Positions 44,148 to 53,527 are shown, numbered from the stretch's first letter. The stretch: DNA of 64,000 bases from Micromonospora parathelypteridis (GCF_014201145.1 NZ_JACHDP010000001.1:3286001-3350000); one strand, 5' to 3'. A program made the numbers and translations. The notes: generated from the letters alone by a model not told the origin.

Positions 44148-44196
44148 CGGAATGTTTCGTTCTGCAATCACAGTAGCAGACCGGAATGATCCGTTC
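44148..44196. promoter_or_regulatory. Repeated TetR-type operator boxes
   Basis: CGGAATGTTTCGTTC (44148-44162) and CGGAATGATCCGTTC (44182-44196) are direct copies with two differences, 34 bases apart, both in the shared promoter region of the hydrolase and the TetR gene. Each is an imperfect palindrome of the type GAACGG-N-CGTTC. Confidence 0.7.
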
Positions 44197-44214
44197 CACT
44201 GGTAGACTGAAGTC

Positions 44215-44859
44215 ATGTCAACGACTCCCGGCAGGACGCTGGCCGGCCGCCGCGCCCAGGCCGCCCGCAACGACGAGGTCATCCTCGAAGCCGCCCGCGC
44301 GGTCTTCCTCGACGACCCGAAGGCGCCGATCGCGGCCGTCGCCGAACGCGCGGGCGTCGGCATCAGCGCGCTCTACCGGCGGTACGCGGGCAAGGAGGAC
44401 CTGCTGCGCCAGCTCTGCCATGACGGGCTGCGTCGGTACATCGCCGAGGCCGAGTCGGCCCTCGCCGAGCCGGACGACTGGGCCGCGTTCACCGGCTTCC
44501 TGGGCGGGGTGGTCGACGCCGACGTGCACTCGCTCACCGTCCACCTGGCCGGCACGTTCACGCCGACCGAGGAGATGGGCCGGGACGCGATGCGCGCCAA
44601 CGAGTTGGCGACCGCCCTGTTCGACCGGGCCCGGGTCAGCGGGCGGCTGCGCCCCGACGCGGTCGTCCAGGATCTGGGGCTGTTGCTGGAGTCGTGCGCC
44701 GCGGTGCGCGTACCTGATTCGAAGCGGACCGGGGAGTTGCGCCGTCGCCAGCTCGCGGTGCTGCTGGCGGGCCTGTCGACGGTGCCGGGCGCGGACCCGC
44801 TGCCCGGCCCGCCGCCGGCGGCCGGGGAGTTCGACTGGCGGTGGCGCCACCGGGGGTGA
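44215..44859 (+). CDS. TetR/AcrR-family repressor
   Basis: The 214-residue protein has the TetR N-terminal HTH: RRAQAARNDEVILEAARAVF, then APIAAVAERAGVGISALYRR with the recognition helix, followed by YAGKEDLLRQLCHDG. The C-terminal ligand domain is unlike well-known ones. It is divergent from the epoxide hydrolase. It likely represses that gene and itself through the repeated boxes in the shared promoter, perhaps with an epoxide or related compound as inducer (inference). Confidence 0.88.
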   Translation: MSTTPGRTLAGRRAQAARNDEVILEAARAVFLDDPKAPIAAVAERAGVGISALYRRYAGKEDLLRQLCHDGLRRYIAEAESALAEPDDWAAFTGFLGGVVDADVHSLTVHLAGTFTPTEEMGRDAMRANELATALFDRARVSGRLRPDAVVQDLGLLLESCAAVRVPDSKRTGELRRRQLAVLLAGLSTVPGADPLPGPPPAAGEFDWRWRHRG

Positions 44860-44879
44860 CGGGTGTCACAGCGCTAAGG

Positions 44880-44898
44880 TTGAGCGGAATACGCTCAA
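44880..44898 (+). promoter_or_regulatory. HAIR-type HspR operator at clpB
   Basis: TTGAGC-GGAATAC-GCTCAA is an inverted repeat with the HAIR arm spacing of seven bases, 47 bases upstream of the clpB start. It matches the dnaK element in arm length and spacing and in five of six bases of each arm. This ties clpB to the HspR regulon. Confidence 0.85.
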
Positions 44899-44945
44899 CT
44901 CTGGTTGTGTCCAACCCAATGGACAACGCCGATCCGGGGGAGCCC

Positions 44946-47537
44946 ATGAACACCGAAAAACTCACCACCAAGAGCCGCGAAACCATCACGGGCGCTGTCG
45001 CGCTGGCCAACCAGCGTGGTCACGCCACCGTGGAGCCCTGGCACCTGATGCTGTCCCTCCTGGACACCGATGGCTCGACCGCCACCGGTCTGCTGCGCGC
45101 CGTCGGGGCCGACCCCGTCGAGCTGCGCCGGGCCGCCCAGCGCGCGGTCGACGCCCTGCCGGCCGCCCGAGGTTCGAGCATCGCCGAGCCGACGTTGGCC
45201 CGGGAGTTCGTCAACGCCATCGGCGCCGCCGAGCAGATCGCCCGGCCGTTGGGCGACGAGTACACCTCCACCGAGCACCTGCTCGCCGGCCTCGCCCGGG
45301 TGGGCGGCGCGGTGTCCGGGGCGCTGAAGACGGCCGGTGCCACCGAGGAGGCCCTGGTCGCCGCCTTCCCGACCGTCCGCGGTGGGGACCGCCGGGTCAC
45401 CACCGCCGACCCGGAGCAGACCTATCAGGCCCTGACCAAGTACGGCGTCGACCTCACCGCCAGCGCCCGGGACGGCAAGATCGACCCGGTCATCGGCCGC
45501 GACTCGGAGATCCGCCGCGTCATCCAGGTGCTCTCCCGACGCACCAAGAACAACCCGGTGCTGATCGGCGAGCCCGGCGTCGGGAAGACCGCGATCGTCG
45601 AGGGTCTGGCCCAGCGGATCGTTACCGGCGATGTGCCCGAGTCGCTGCGCGACAAGAAGCTGATCTCGCTGGATCTCGGCGCGATGGTCGCCGGCGCGCA
45701 GTACCGCGGCCAGTTCGAGGAGCGGTTGAAGTCCGTACTGGAGGAGATCAAGAACTCCAACGGGCAGGTCATCACGTTCCTCGACGAGCTGCACACCGTC
45801 GTCGGCGCCGGCAAGGGCGAGGGCTCGATGGACGCCGGCAACATGCTCAAGCCGATGCTGGCCCGTGGTGAACTGCGGATGGTGGGCGCCACCACGCTGG
45901 ACGAGTACCGCGAGCATATCGAGAAGGACCCGGCGCTGGAGCGTCGTTTCCAGCCGGTGCTGGTCGGCGAGCCGACGATCGAGGACACCATCGGCATCCT
46001 GCGTGGGCTCAAGGAGCGCTACGAGGTGCACCACGGCGTACGGATCACCGACGCCGCGCTGGTCGCCGCCGCGACACTGTCGGACCGCTACATCACCGAC
46101 CGGTTCCTCCCGGACAAGGCGATCGACCTGGTCGACGAGTCCGCGTCCCGGCTCCGGATGGAGATCGACTCCCGCCCGGTCGAGGTGGACGAGATCGAGC
46201 GGGCGGTTCGTCGGCTGGAGATCGAGGAGATGGCGCTGGCCAAGGAGCCAGACGCCGCCTCCGCCGAGCGGTTGGAGCGGCTTCGTAAGGAGTTGGCCGA
46301 CAAGCACGAGCAGCTCACCGTGCTCTCCGAGCGCTGGCAGACCGAGAAGAGCCACATCACCAAGCTCTCCACCGCCAAGGAGGAGTTGGAGCGCCTCGGC
46401 GGTGAGGCCGAACGGGCCGAGCGCGACGGGGAGTTGGAGCGCGCCGCCGAGCTGCGGTACGGCCGGATCCCCGCCCTGCGGGTCGAGCTGAAGCAGGCCG
46501 AGGAGGAGCTGGCCCAGCTCCAGGCCGATGGCGCGATGCTCAAGGAGGAGGTCGGCGCCGATGACATCGCCGCGGTGGTCGCCTCCTGGACCGGCATCCC
46601 CGCCGGCCGCCTCCTCGAGGGCGAGACGGCCAAGCTGCTGCGGATGGAGGAGTCGCTGGGCGGTCGGGTGGTCGGCCAGGCCGAGGCGGTCGGCGCGGTC
46701 TCCGACGCGGTACGCCGTGCCCGGGCCGGTATCGCCGACCCGGATCGCCCGACCGGCAGCTTCCTCTTCCTCGGCCCCACCGGTGTCGGCAAGACGGAGC
46801 TGGCCAAGGCCCTCGCCGAGTTTCTCTTCGACGACGAGCGGGCGATGGTCCGCATCGACATGAGCGAGTACGGCGAGAAGCACTCGGTCGCTCGCCTGGT
46901 GGGTGCCCCGCCCGGTTACGTCGGCTACACCGAGGGTGGTCAGCTCACCGAGGCGGTGCGTCGCCGGCCGTACTCGGTGATCCTGTTGGACGAGGTCGAG
47001 AAGGCGCACCCGGACGTCTTCGACGTGCTGCTCCAGGTGCTCGACGACGGCCGGCTCACCGACGGCCAGGGCCGTACGGTGGATTTCCGGAACGCGATCC
47101 TGATCCTCACGTCCAACCTCGGGTCGTCGGTGATCGGTGACCTGACGCTGGCCGACGAGCAGCGTCGGGAGGGCGTTCTCGCCGTGGTCCGGTCGCACTT
47201 CAAGCCGGAGTTCCTCAACCGGCTGGACGACATCGTGGTCTTCGCCTCGCTGCGGGGCGACGATCTGCGTTCCATCGTCGACATCCAGCTGGACCGGATG
47301 CGGCGGCGGTTGGCCGACCGCAGGCTGGGCCTGGAGATCACCGATGCCGCGCGTGGCTGGCTGGCCGAGCACGGCTACGACCCGATCTACGGTGCCCGCC
47401 CGCTACGCCGCCTGGTCCAGACGGCAATCGGAGACCAGTTGGCCAAGGCTCTCCTGTCCGGCCAGATCCGCGACGGCGAAACAGTAAAAGTAGACCAATC
47501 CCCCGATACCAACACCCTAAAGGTAACCCCGGCCTGA
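44946..47537 (+). CDS. clpB: ATP-dependent disaggregase ClpB
   Basis: The 863-residue protein has the N-terminal Clp domain (repeats in [20 protein letters not shown]), AAA-1 with [14 protein letters not shown] at about residue 208, the long coiled-coil M domain ([20 protein letters not shown] to [16 protein letters not shown], residues about 420-530), AAA-2 with [17 protein letters not shown] at about 611, and the C-terminal [20 protein letters not shown]. ClpB together with DnaK/DnaJ/GrpE resolves aggregates. ATG 44946 follows GGGGGAG. Under an HspR-type operator, it joins the same regulon as dnaK. Confidence 0.97.
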   Translation: MNTEKLTTKSRETITGAVALANQRGHATVEPWHLMLSLLDTDGSTATGLLRAVGADPVELRRAAQRAVDALPAARGSSIAEPTLAREFVNAIGAAEQIARPLGDEYTSTEHLLAGLARVGGAVSGALKTAGATEEALVAAFPTVRGGDRRVTTADPEQTYQALTKYGVDLTASARDGKIDPVIGRDSEIRRVIQVLSRRTKNNPVLIGEPGVGKTAIVEGLAQRIVTGDVPESLRDKKLISLDLGAMVAGAQYRGQFEERLKSVLEEIKNSNGQVITFLDELHTVVGAGKGEGSMDAGNMLKPMLARGELRMVGATTLDEYREHIEKDPALERRFQPVLVGEPTIEDTIGILRGLKERYEVHHGVRITDAALVAAATLSDRYITDRFLPDKAIDLVDESASRLRMEIDSRPVEVDEIERAVRRLEIEEMALAKEPDAASAERLERLRKELADKHEQLTVLSERWQTEKSHITKLSTAKEELERLGGEAERAERDGELERAAELRYGRIPALRVELKQAEEELAQLQADGAMLKEEVGADDIAAVVASWTGIPAGRLLEGETAKLLRMEESLGGRVVGQAEAVGAVSDAVRRARAGIADPDRPTGSFLFLGPTGVGKTELAKALAEFLFDDERAMVRIDMSEYGEKHSVARLVGAPPGYVGYTEGGQLTEAVRRRPYSVILLDEVEKAHPDVFDVLLQVLDDGRLTDGQGRTVDFRNAILILTSNLGSSVIGDLTLADEQRREGVLAVVRSHFKPEFLNRLDDIVVFASLRGDDLRSIVDIQLDRMRRRLADRRLGLEITDAARGWLAEHGYDPIYGARPLRRLVQTAIGDQLAKALLSGQIRDGETVKVDQSPDTNTLKVTPA

Positions 47538-47567
47538 GCCCACCCATCGAACCCGCACCCATCGACG

Positions 47568-47626
47568 CTGATCATGAAGTTATTGCCCGGCAGCTCGGCG
47601 TGTCGGGACAATAACTTCATGATCAG
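47568..47626. repeat. Palindromic element C after clpB
   Basis: CTGATCATGAAGTTATTG (47568-47585) and its exact complement (47609-47626) form 18-bp arms, followed inward by CCCG/CGGG with one bulged base. It could serve as the clpB terminator, but the AT-rich arms are unusual for this genome. Confidence 0.7.
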
Positions 47627-47664
47627 TGGGGTCGAAGTGGGTCGGGCGGGGAAAGAGTTGGGGC

Positions 47665-48045
47665 ATGTTCGGTATCGGGAAGAAGTGGGAGCGGGAACTT
47701 GGTGCGGCCGTCGACACGTTGGTGACGGCTGACACGCTCGCTTTCGGTGGGGTTGGCATCGCTGGCACGACTCTGCCGGTGACCGAGGCGTACGAGCGGT
47801 TAGCGGCCGCCCTCGACGACCACCCCGCGGAGGTGCGCCAGCAACTCGACCGGGTGCTGGCCGACGGCACACCCGCCGGCCGCGCGTACGCGGCGACACT
47901 GCTGGAACGGATCGACCCGGCGGCGGCACGGGCGGCTTGGACGTCCCTGCGGGACGACCCGAGCGAGTTCACCACCTTCGTCGGCTGCGTGATGGACCGC
48001 GAAACCCTCGGCAACTACGCCAACCAACGACTCACCGCCGCTTGA
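47665..48045 (+). CDS. Hypothetical protein, 126 aa
   Basis: The product starts MFGIGKKWERELGAAVDTLV and is helical and Ala-rich (VTEAYERLAAALDDHPAEVR, QQLDRVLADGTPAGRAYAAT, IDPAAARAAWTSLRDDPSEF), ending GNYANQRLTAA. No motif or signal is seen. It follows element C and precedes the DUF4178 gene; no operon signal is clear. Confidence 0.6.
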   Translation: MFGIGKKWERELGAAVDTLVTADTLAFGGVGIAGTTLPVTEAYERLAAALDDHPAEVRQQLDRVLADGTPAGRAYAATLLERIDPAAARAAWTSLRDDPSEFTTFVGCVMDRETLGNYANQRLTAA

Positions 48046-48217
48046 TCAACTCGCTGACCCGGGCGACCCGGCACCCACCCGGCCGCCCACGATGCGATCG
48101 CGCACAGCAGGCGACACCACGGCGGCCGTCGGTAGCTGAGCTGTCGGTCACGGTACGGGTCCTGCGGGTGCCGAAGATTGTTACCGTCTGCGCCGACGTA
48201 CCTGGGGGGATGGTCGG

Positions 48218-48814
48218 GTGGGCGGGTCAGTGACGTACCTGGTGGTGGCGCTTGCCGTACTCGTGGTGGTCGTGGTCGTGGTGGTCGTGCGGGCCCGGCG
48301 GCGGGCGACGACCGGGCAGTCGTCGGACGCCCGTGCGGCGAGCTCGCCGCGCGGCGGCCCTCTCCGCCTGAACCTCGGCGACCGCGTCCGGATCCGCGAG
48401 CGGGAGTACGCGGTGAGCGGCATCATCCGCCTGGTCGAGGGGGACTGGAGCTGGGTGCAGCACCTGCTCGACGACGGCTCCGGCACCCGCCACCGGCTCT
48501 CGGTGGAAGACGGCCCCGAACTGGAACTGGTGCTCTGGACGGCCGAGCCGGGCGCGACCGTCACCCCCGGCGCCCCGACCATCGACCTCGGTGGGCTGCG
48601 CTACACCTGGGCCGAGACCGGGCAGGCGCGCTACACCGCCACCGGCGAGACCGGGCTGCCGTCGGCCGGCACCGTGCGCTACCACGACTACCAGTCCGGT
48701 GGCACCGCGTGGCTCTCCTTCGAGGCGTACGGCGAGGAGGGCTGGCGGGTGGCCCGTGGCGACCTGCTCGACAGCGCTGACCTGGCGATCCGCCCCACGT
48801 CCGGGGAGCGCTGA
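48218..48814 (+). CDS. DUF4178-domain membrane protein
   Basis: The 198-residue protein has one N-terminal span (YLVVALAVLVVVVVVVVV) and then a beta-rich DUF4178 domain (residues 50-185): LNLGDRVRIREREYAVSGII, EGDWSWVQHLLDDGSGTRHR, LELVLWTAEP, GLRYTWAETGQARYTATGET and RYHDYQSGGTAWLSFEAYGE. The domain often occurs with small membrane proteins. GTG 48218 has GGGGGGA upstream. Role unknown. Confidence 0.8.
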   Translation: MGGSVTYLVVALAVLVVVVVVVVVRARRRATTGQSSDARAASSPRGGPLRLNLGDRVRIREREYAVSGIIRLVEGDWSWVQHLLDDGSGTRHRLSVEDGPELELVLWTAEPGATVTPGAPTIDLGGLRYTWAETGQARYTATGETGLPSAGTVRYHDYQSGGTAWLSFEAYGEEGWRVARGDLLDSADLAIRPTSGER

Positions 48815-48908
48815 GCCCGGATCGGGTGGGCGTGCCGGGCTCGTCACGGTGTGCCGAAGTGGCAGGTTGTCGATACGGTGTGGGCCGCGCTCTTAGGGAA
48901 GGAGAATC

Positions 48909-49706
48909 GTGGTCGATTCCCAGAACACGCCGGCTCGCCAGCGGCCGTCCATTGTGTCGATTTCCAGCTACCTGCTCTTCCTGTTCCTGGCGTGCCAGGT
49001 GATCAGCCTGATCATCACGCTCAGCACCATCGGCAAGACGCGTGACGCGATCCGCGACGCGTACGCCGGCAGCACCGTTGACAACGCCGACCAGGTGGCG
49101 GACGTCTTCTTCGCCATCGGCCTCGCCAGCAGCGTGCTGCTGCTGGTGCTCGCGATCGTGCTCGCCGTCCTGGCCCTGTTCAACAACCAGGGCCGCAACG
49201 GCGCCCGGATCACCACCTGGATCGTTGGCGGCATCATGGTCTGCTGCGTGGGTGGCGGCCTGCTCAGCGGGGCTGCCGGCGGCATGACCACCGGTGGGGA
49301 GACGGGCGGCAACGGGCCGAGCGCCGAGGAGGTCCAGCGCCGACTGGAGGAGGCTCTGCCCTCCTGGGTCAACCCGGTAAGCATCCTGCTGGGCGTGATC
49401 AGCCTGATCGCGTTGATCACGGCGCTGATCCTGCTGGCCCTGCCGAAGGCCAACCCGTTCTTCCGCAAGGCGACCGCGGCCTGGGAGCCGCCGACCCCGG
49501 GCGCCAGCTACCCGGGACACCCGCAGGCCCCGGGTCAGCCGGGCTACCCGCCGGCGCCCGCTGAGCCGGGCTACCCGCCGGCGCCCGCTGAGCCTGGCTA
49601 TCCGTCGAGTGGGGAGCCGAGCTACCCGCCGCCACCGGCCACGAACCGGCCGGACGACACGCCGCCCGCGGACCGGCCCGGGCCGACCCCGCCGTCGACG
49701 AGTTGA
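48909..49706 (+). CDS. Multi-span membrane protein with Pro-rich repeat tail
   Basis: The 265-residue protein has four spans (YLLFLFLACQVISLIITLST, FFAIGLASSVLLLVLAIVLA, RITTWIVGGIMVCCVGGGLL, NPVSILLGVISLIALITALI). Its cytosolic tail repeats PGYPPAPAE twice and then PGYPSSGEP. It shares RNGARITTWIVGG with RNGARVATWVVSG of the next gene, showing common origin. GTG start at 48909. Confidence 0.75.
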   Translation: MVDSQNTPARQRPSIVSISSYLLFLFLACQVISLIITLSTIGKTRDAIRDAYAGSTVDNADQVADVFFAIGLASSVLLLVLAIVLAVLALFNNQGRNGARITTWIVGGIMVCCVGGGLLSGAAGGMTTGGETGGNGPSAEEVQRRLEEALPSWVNPVSILLGVISLIALITALILLALPKANPFFRKATAAWEPPTPGASYPGHPQAPGQPGYPPAPAEPGYPPAPAEPGYPSSGEPSYPPPPATNRPDDTPPADRPGPTPPSTS

Positions 49707-49778
49707 CCGCTCGATAAGCACGACGCCGACGATCCCTCCGAGTAGGTTGCAACCCGACGCCTACCGGAGGGATTCGTC

Positions 49779-50444
49779 GTGTCGAACCCAGAATCGGCAC
49801 CGGCCCGCCGGCCCGCCGTCGTCCTGTCGGCCGCGTCCGTGCTGGTGGTGATGGCGGTCGGTGCGCTCGCGTACGCCGTGGTCGACCTGGTGGTGCTGGG
49901 CGGGACGGTCGACGCGTTCCGCTCCGCCGCCCGCGACACCTCAGCGAGCCCGGAGCAGATCGACGACGTGGTGACCCTGCTGCGTGCGTCCGCCGTGCTG
50001 TCGGCGGTGGTGGCTGCGCTCTCCGCGCCGGTGCTCGCCGGCCTGGCCCTCGGGCTGCGGGCCCGTCGCAACGGTGCCCGGGTGGCCACCTGGGTGGTCA
50101 GCGGGCTCGGCCTGCTCGGCGGTTGCTGCAGCGTCGCGGTGCTCGTCGGTGAACGGGCCGCGCCACTGCAACTGGGCGCTGACGAGCAGTCTCTCGCCGA
50201 GTTGCTGGGCCTGATCGGTGACGCGTACCCGTCGTGGTGGATCCCGCTCAACGCCGGGCTTTCCGTCGGGCAGGGGCTCGGTTACCTTGTAGTAGCTACG
50301 CTGCTGGCCCTGCCGGCGGCCAACGCGTGGTTCGGTCACCGCCGGTCGACCGCGCCGACCATGCCATCCGCACCACCCGCGTTCACGCCCGCCCCGCACC
50401 AGCCCCCGCCGGCGCCGCCAGCGCCCCCGTACCCGCCCAGGTGA
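49779..50444 (+). CDS. Multi-span membrane protein, paralogue of the preceding gene
   Basis: The 221-residue protein has the same plan as the gene before it: spans SVLVVMAVGALAYAVVDLVV, LRASAVLSAVVAALSAPVLA, ATWVVSGLGLLGGCCSVAVL and PLNAGLSVGQGLGYLVVATL; GDAYPSWWIPLNAG corresponds to LPSWVNPVS in the first copy. A short Pro-rich tail follows. The GTG start at 49779 is preceded by CGGAGGG. These are tandem, diverged copies. Confidence 0.75.
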   Translation: MSNPESAPARRPAVVLSAASVLVVMAVGALAYAVVDLVVLGGTVDAFRSAARDTSASPEQIDDVVTLLRASAVLSAVVAALSAPVLAGLALGLRARRNGARVATWVVSGLGLLGGCCSVAVLVGERAAPLQLGADEQSLAELLGLIGDAYPSWWIPLNAGLSVGQGLGYLVVATLLALPAANAWFGHRRSTAPTMPSAPPAFTPAPHQPPPAPPAPPYPPR

Positions 50445-50454
50445 GGACCGCCCC

Positions 50455-51264
50455 GTGCCGCTCGACCCCACGACTGCCGAGCGCCGAGCCCTCATCACCG
50501 GAGCCACCGCAGGCATCGGCGCGGCTTTCACCCGGCGGCTGGCCGCCGACGGTTGGCAGTTGGTGCTGGTGGCCCGCGATGCGGCCCGGCTGACCGAGAT
50601 GGCAGGCGAGTTGGGTTCCACCTACGGCCGCGAGGTGGAGACGATCCCGGCGGATCTGTCCACCGACGACGGCTGCGCCGTGGTGGAGCAGCGACTCACC
50701 GACGGAAGCCCGGTGCACCTGCTGGTCAACAACGCCGGGATCAGCCTGAACAAGCCGTTCCTGCGCTCCACCGCCGAGGATGAGGCGCGCCTGCTGCGCC
50801 TCAACGTGCACGCCGTCATGCGACTGACCCTGGCGGCGCTGCGACCGATGACCGAAAGGCGGGATGGGGCAGTGATAAATGTCTCTTCGGTCGCCGGGTT
50901 CGGCACGGCGATGCCCGGATCGACGTACTCGGCCAGCAAGGCGTGGGTCACCAACTTCAGCGAGTCTGTTGGTCTGTCGGCGCGGCCGTTCGGTGTCCGG
51001 GTGATGGCCCTCTGTCCCGGCTACACCCGCACGGAGTTCCATCAGCGGGCCGGCATCAACATGTCCAAGACGCCCGAGTGGCTGTGGCTGCGGGCCGAGG
51101 ATGTGGTCGACGAGGCCCTGCGTGACCTGGGAAAAGGCAAGATGGTCAGCGTCCCGGCATGGAAGTACAAGGTGGTCGTCGCCGGCATGCGGCATGCGCC
51201 CCGGCGGCTGCTCCAGGCGGTCGCGCGGGACACCCGCGGCCGGATCGGTCGCGACGAGCGCTGA
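50455..51264 (+). CDS. Short-chain dehydrogenase/reductase
   Basis: The 269-residue protein has the Rossmann start RALITGATAGIGAAFTRRLA (TGxxxGIG), NNAGI at about residue 92, SSVAGFGTAMPGSTYSASKA with catalytic Ser, Tyr and Lys (YSASK), and a PGYTRTEF loop after the active site. NADPH-type by the Arg/Asp pattern after the second beta strand. GTG 50455 is just 10 bases after the previous stop, so it shares a transcript. Confidence 0.9.
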   Translation: MPLDPTTAERRALITGATAGIGAAFTRRLAADGWQLVLVARDAARLTEMAGELGSTYGREVETIPADLSTDDGCAVVEQRLTDGSPVHLLVNNAGISLNKPFLRSTAEDEARLLRLNVHAVMRLTLAALRPMTERRDGAVINVSSVAGFGTAMPGSTYSASKAWVTNFSESVGLSARPFGVRVMALCPGYTRTEFHQRAGINMSKTPEWLWLRAEDVVDEALRDLGKGKMVSVPAWKYKVVVAGMRHAPRRLLQAVARDTRGRIGRDER

Positions 51265-51433
51265 GCCCCGACAGGCCCGCCGGTTGCCGGAGGCCGTTGG
51301 TACGGCGTTGGCGCGCCGCTATCGGGCTGGTCGCTCAGCGTAGTCGAACATCGCCAACCATCGGTCCCTCGCTGGGCTGATCAGGGTGGACCCCACACAC
51401 GGCGTTCAGACTTGCGCAGTAACCTCTATCGCC

Positions 51434-51973
51434 ATGGGGGACCACGACGACCTGCGTAAATTCATTACCGACCTGGCTGTGGTCCACGGACGGGTCGTGC
51501 TCTCCTCGGGGCGTGAGGCAGATTGGTACGTGGATCTGCGGCGCGTCACGCTCCATCACCAGGCCGCTCCTTTGGTCGGCCGGGTGTTGCTGGACCTCAC
51601 CGCCGACTGGGAGTACGCCGCTGTCGGGGGCCTCACCCTGGGCGCGGACCCTGTCGCGCTCTCGATGTTGCACGCCGCCGCTCCGACCGGCCGTGCCCTG
51701 GACGCCTTTGTGGTGCGCAAGGCGGGCAAGGCGCACGGTCTGCAGCGGCGGATCGAGGGACCGGAGGTGGCCGGCCGCCGGGTGTTGGCGGTGGAGGATA
51801 CGTCCACGACGGGCGGAAGTGTGTTGACCGCTGTCGAGGCGCTTCGAGAGGCCGGGGCGGAAGTCGTGGGCGTGGCGGTTATTGTTGATCGAGGCGCCGG
51901 CGACGCGGTGCGAGCCGCCGGATTGCCTTACCGGGCGGCCTATACGTTGGCTGACCTCGGCCTTGTGGCGTAA
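51434..51973 (+). CDS. pyrE: Orotate phosphoribosyltransferase
   Basis: The 179-residue protein has the OPRTase pattern: DLAVVHGRVVLSSGREADWY (substrate loop), the RKAGKAHGLQRRIEG flexible-loop region and the PRPP motif VLAVEDTSTTGGSVLTAVEA, ending with GLPYRAAYTLADLGLVA. It makes OMP for UMP synthesis. It stands apart from other pyr genes. ATG 51434 has a plausible leader; no strong ribosome-binding site is visible, so a leaderless or short-leader transcript is possible. Confidence 0.92.
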   Translation: MGDHDDLRKFITDLAVVHGRVVLSSGREADWYVDLRRVTLHHQAAPLVGRVLLDLTADWEYAAVGGLTLGADPVALSMLHAAAPTGRALDAFVVRKAGKAHGLQRRIEGPEVAGRRVLAVEDTSTTGGSVLTAVEALREAGAEVVGVAVIVDRGAGDAVRAAGLPYRAAYTLADLGLVA

Positions 51974-52030
51974 AAGTCTGCCGATTCGGATCTGCTGATA
52001 TGCAGGCGGATCGATGCTGCTGGTGGAAGG

Positions 52031-52408
52031 ATGGAATACGTGGGAACTGCGTTGGCCGAAATGACTATGCCTCAGATCTCGCCGCTTAACGGCGAGCCGA
52101 TCGAACGTGCCGATGCCGAGCGTCTTGCCGGGGTCCTCAAGGCCCTTGCGGATCCTGCTCGGCTGCGGCTGCTCAGCCTGATCCAGTCGGCCCCCGAGGG
52201 CGAGGCGTGCGTCTGTGACCTGACGGCGCCGCTCGGCCTCTCTCAGCCGACGGTCAGTCATCACCTGCGCATCCTCACCGAGGCTGGCTTGCTGCAGCGG
52301 GAGAAGCGCGGTGTCTGGGCGTACTACAGCCTGGTCCCGAGTGCGATCGCGACGATCGCCGACCTGCTGACCCCGCCGCGTAAGCGGGCCACCAAGAAGG
52401 CTCGCTGA
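52031..52408 (+). CDS. ArsR/SmtB-family metal-type repressor
   Basis: The 125-residue protein is an ArsR winged helix. The metal-sensing CxC is in GEACVCDLTAPLGLSQPTVS (C-V-C at the alpha-3 helix), LRILTEAGLLQREKRGVWAY gives the recognition helix and wing, and YYSLVPSAIATIADLL the last helix. CVC is the As(III)/Sb(III) or Cd/Pb type of site. No resistance gene is next to it. The ATG at 52031 has GGAAGG directly ahead, so GTG 52040 is another possible start. Confidence 0.88.
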   Translation: MEYVGTALAEMTMPQISPLNGEPIERADAERLAGVLKALADPARLRLLSLIQSAPEGEACVCDLTAPLGLSQPTVSHHLRILTEAGLLQREKRGVWAYYSLVPSAIATIADLLTPPRKRATKKAR

Positions 52409-52420
52409 CCTAGGCACTGC

Positions 52421-52445
52421 ACGTCGTCCCGCGCCGGGACGACGT
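52421..52445 (+). terminator. Terminator after the ArsR-family gene
   Basis: ACGTCGTCCCG and CGGGACGACGT form a perfect 11-bp stem with a three-base loop, 13 bases after the stop codon. Confidence 0.8.
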
Positions 52446-52530
52446 CCGGTGGCGAGCCAGGGGTGGCGCCACCGGTGGGTAACACCTGCTCGTCCCCGGC
52501 CGCACCGCCGGAGGCCGGGTTCGACATGCC

Positions 52531-52564
52531 GACGGCCGACCCCCTCACCAGGGGGCCGGCCGTC
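52531..52564 (-). terminator. Terminator of the DedA gene
   Basis: GACGGCCGACCCCC pairs with GGGGGCCGGCCGTC (13 of 14), just past the stop of the DedA gene at 52578. Confidence 0.7.
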
Positions 52565-52577
52565 GTCGTACGTCGCT

Positions 52578-53399
52578 TCAGCGGTCCTGGCCGTGCTCCG
52601 GGCGGTGGCGGCCGTGCTGGTGCTTGTCGTGGTCGAACGCCTCGCGGGCCGCTTCCACCGCGCCAGCGGCGCTGGCCGCCGCGACCACCGCGACCGCTTC
52701 GCCGCGCTTACGAGCCCGCCGGTCGCGGAGGAACTCGAAGAAGATCGGCAGCACCGAGATCACGATGATCAGGGCCACCACCGGCAGGATGTAGTGGTCG
52801 ATCTTGTCGCCGATGGCGTCATAGATCTGCTCGGCCAGCAGGTAGCCGATCAGCAGGATGCCGTCCACCCAGAGCACCGCTCCGACGACGTTCCAGAGCA
52901 GGAACTTCCGGGCTGGCATGCCGAGCGCGCCGGCGACCGGGTTGAGGAACGTCCGGACGATCGGAATGAAGCGCGCCAGCACCACGGCCTTCGCCGGGCC
53001 GAACTTGTCGAAGTAGTACTCGGCCTTCTCCACGTACTCCTTCTTGAAGAGCCGGGAGTTCGGCCGCTCGAACATGGGCCGGCCGTACCGGGCGCCGAGC
53101 CAGTGCCCCAGCTGGGCACCGACGATCGCGCAGATCGGCCCGCCGATCAGCAGGCCAGCCAGGGAGAGGCGAGTGCCGTCGCCGAAGATCGCGTCCGCCA
53201 CCGGCGACGAGGCCACACCGGCGAGGAACAGCAGCGAATCACCAGGGAAGAAGAAGCCCACCAGCAGGCCGGTCTCGGCGAAGAGGATCACCCACACGCC
53301 GATCAGGCCGAAGGTCTGCAACAGATCCTTGGGATCGAGCGGGTTCAGGGCGACGCTCTCCACGAGAGCGCGGGTCTTCTCAGCTGTGTCCACGGCCAC
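52578..53399 (-). CDS. DedA-family membrane protein
   Basis: The 273-residue protein has the SNARE-associated/DedA core: FFFPGDSLLFLAGVAS, GPICAIVGAQLGHWLGARYG, PMFERPNSRLFKKEYVEKAE, FDKFGPAKAVVLARFIPIVR and TFLNPVAGALGMPARKFLLW. The family signature from the glycine-rich reentrant loop to ARFIPIVR is complete. DedA proteins help lipid flipping and membrane energetics. It ends in a hydrophilic, His/Asp-rich tail. Monocistronic on the minus strand. Confidence 0.92.
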   Translation of the reverse strand: MAVDTAEKTRALVESVALNPLDPKDLLQTFGLIGVWVILFAETGLLVGFFFPGDSLLFLAGVASSPVADAIFGDGTRLSLAGLLIGGPICAIVGAQLGHWLGARYGRPMFERPNSRLFKKEYVEKAEYYFDKFGPAKAVVLARFIPIVRTFLNPVAGALGMPARKFLLWNVVGAVLWVDGILLIGYLLAEQIYDAIGDKIDHYILPVVALIIVISVLPIFFEFLRDRRARKRGEAVAVVAAASAAGAVEAAREAFDHDKHQHGRHRPEHGQDR

Positions 53400-53477
53400 A
53401 AAGGGTACCGAAGCCGTGGTCCCCTGCCGCGCCGGACCGGACCCTCACCACTCGGCCGCGTAGTGGGGCAGAACGAC

Positions 53478-53511
53478 GGTGCCCCGCCGACCGGGTGGTC
53501 GGCGGGGCACC
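53478..53511 (-). terminator. Perfect terminator after the LPXTG-like gene
   Basis: GGTGCCCCGCCGACC and GGTCGGCGGGGCACC form a 15-bp perfect stem with a GGGT loop, between the end of the surface-protein gene and the DedA gene start. Confidence 0.85.
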
Positions 53512-53527
53512 GGTGGTGCGGGGTGGA

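Noticed and set aside
44895..47372. 825-codon antisense ORF to clpB
   Set aside because: Composition is typical of antisense frames in high-GC DNA; clpB on the plus strand is complete.
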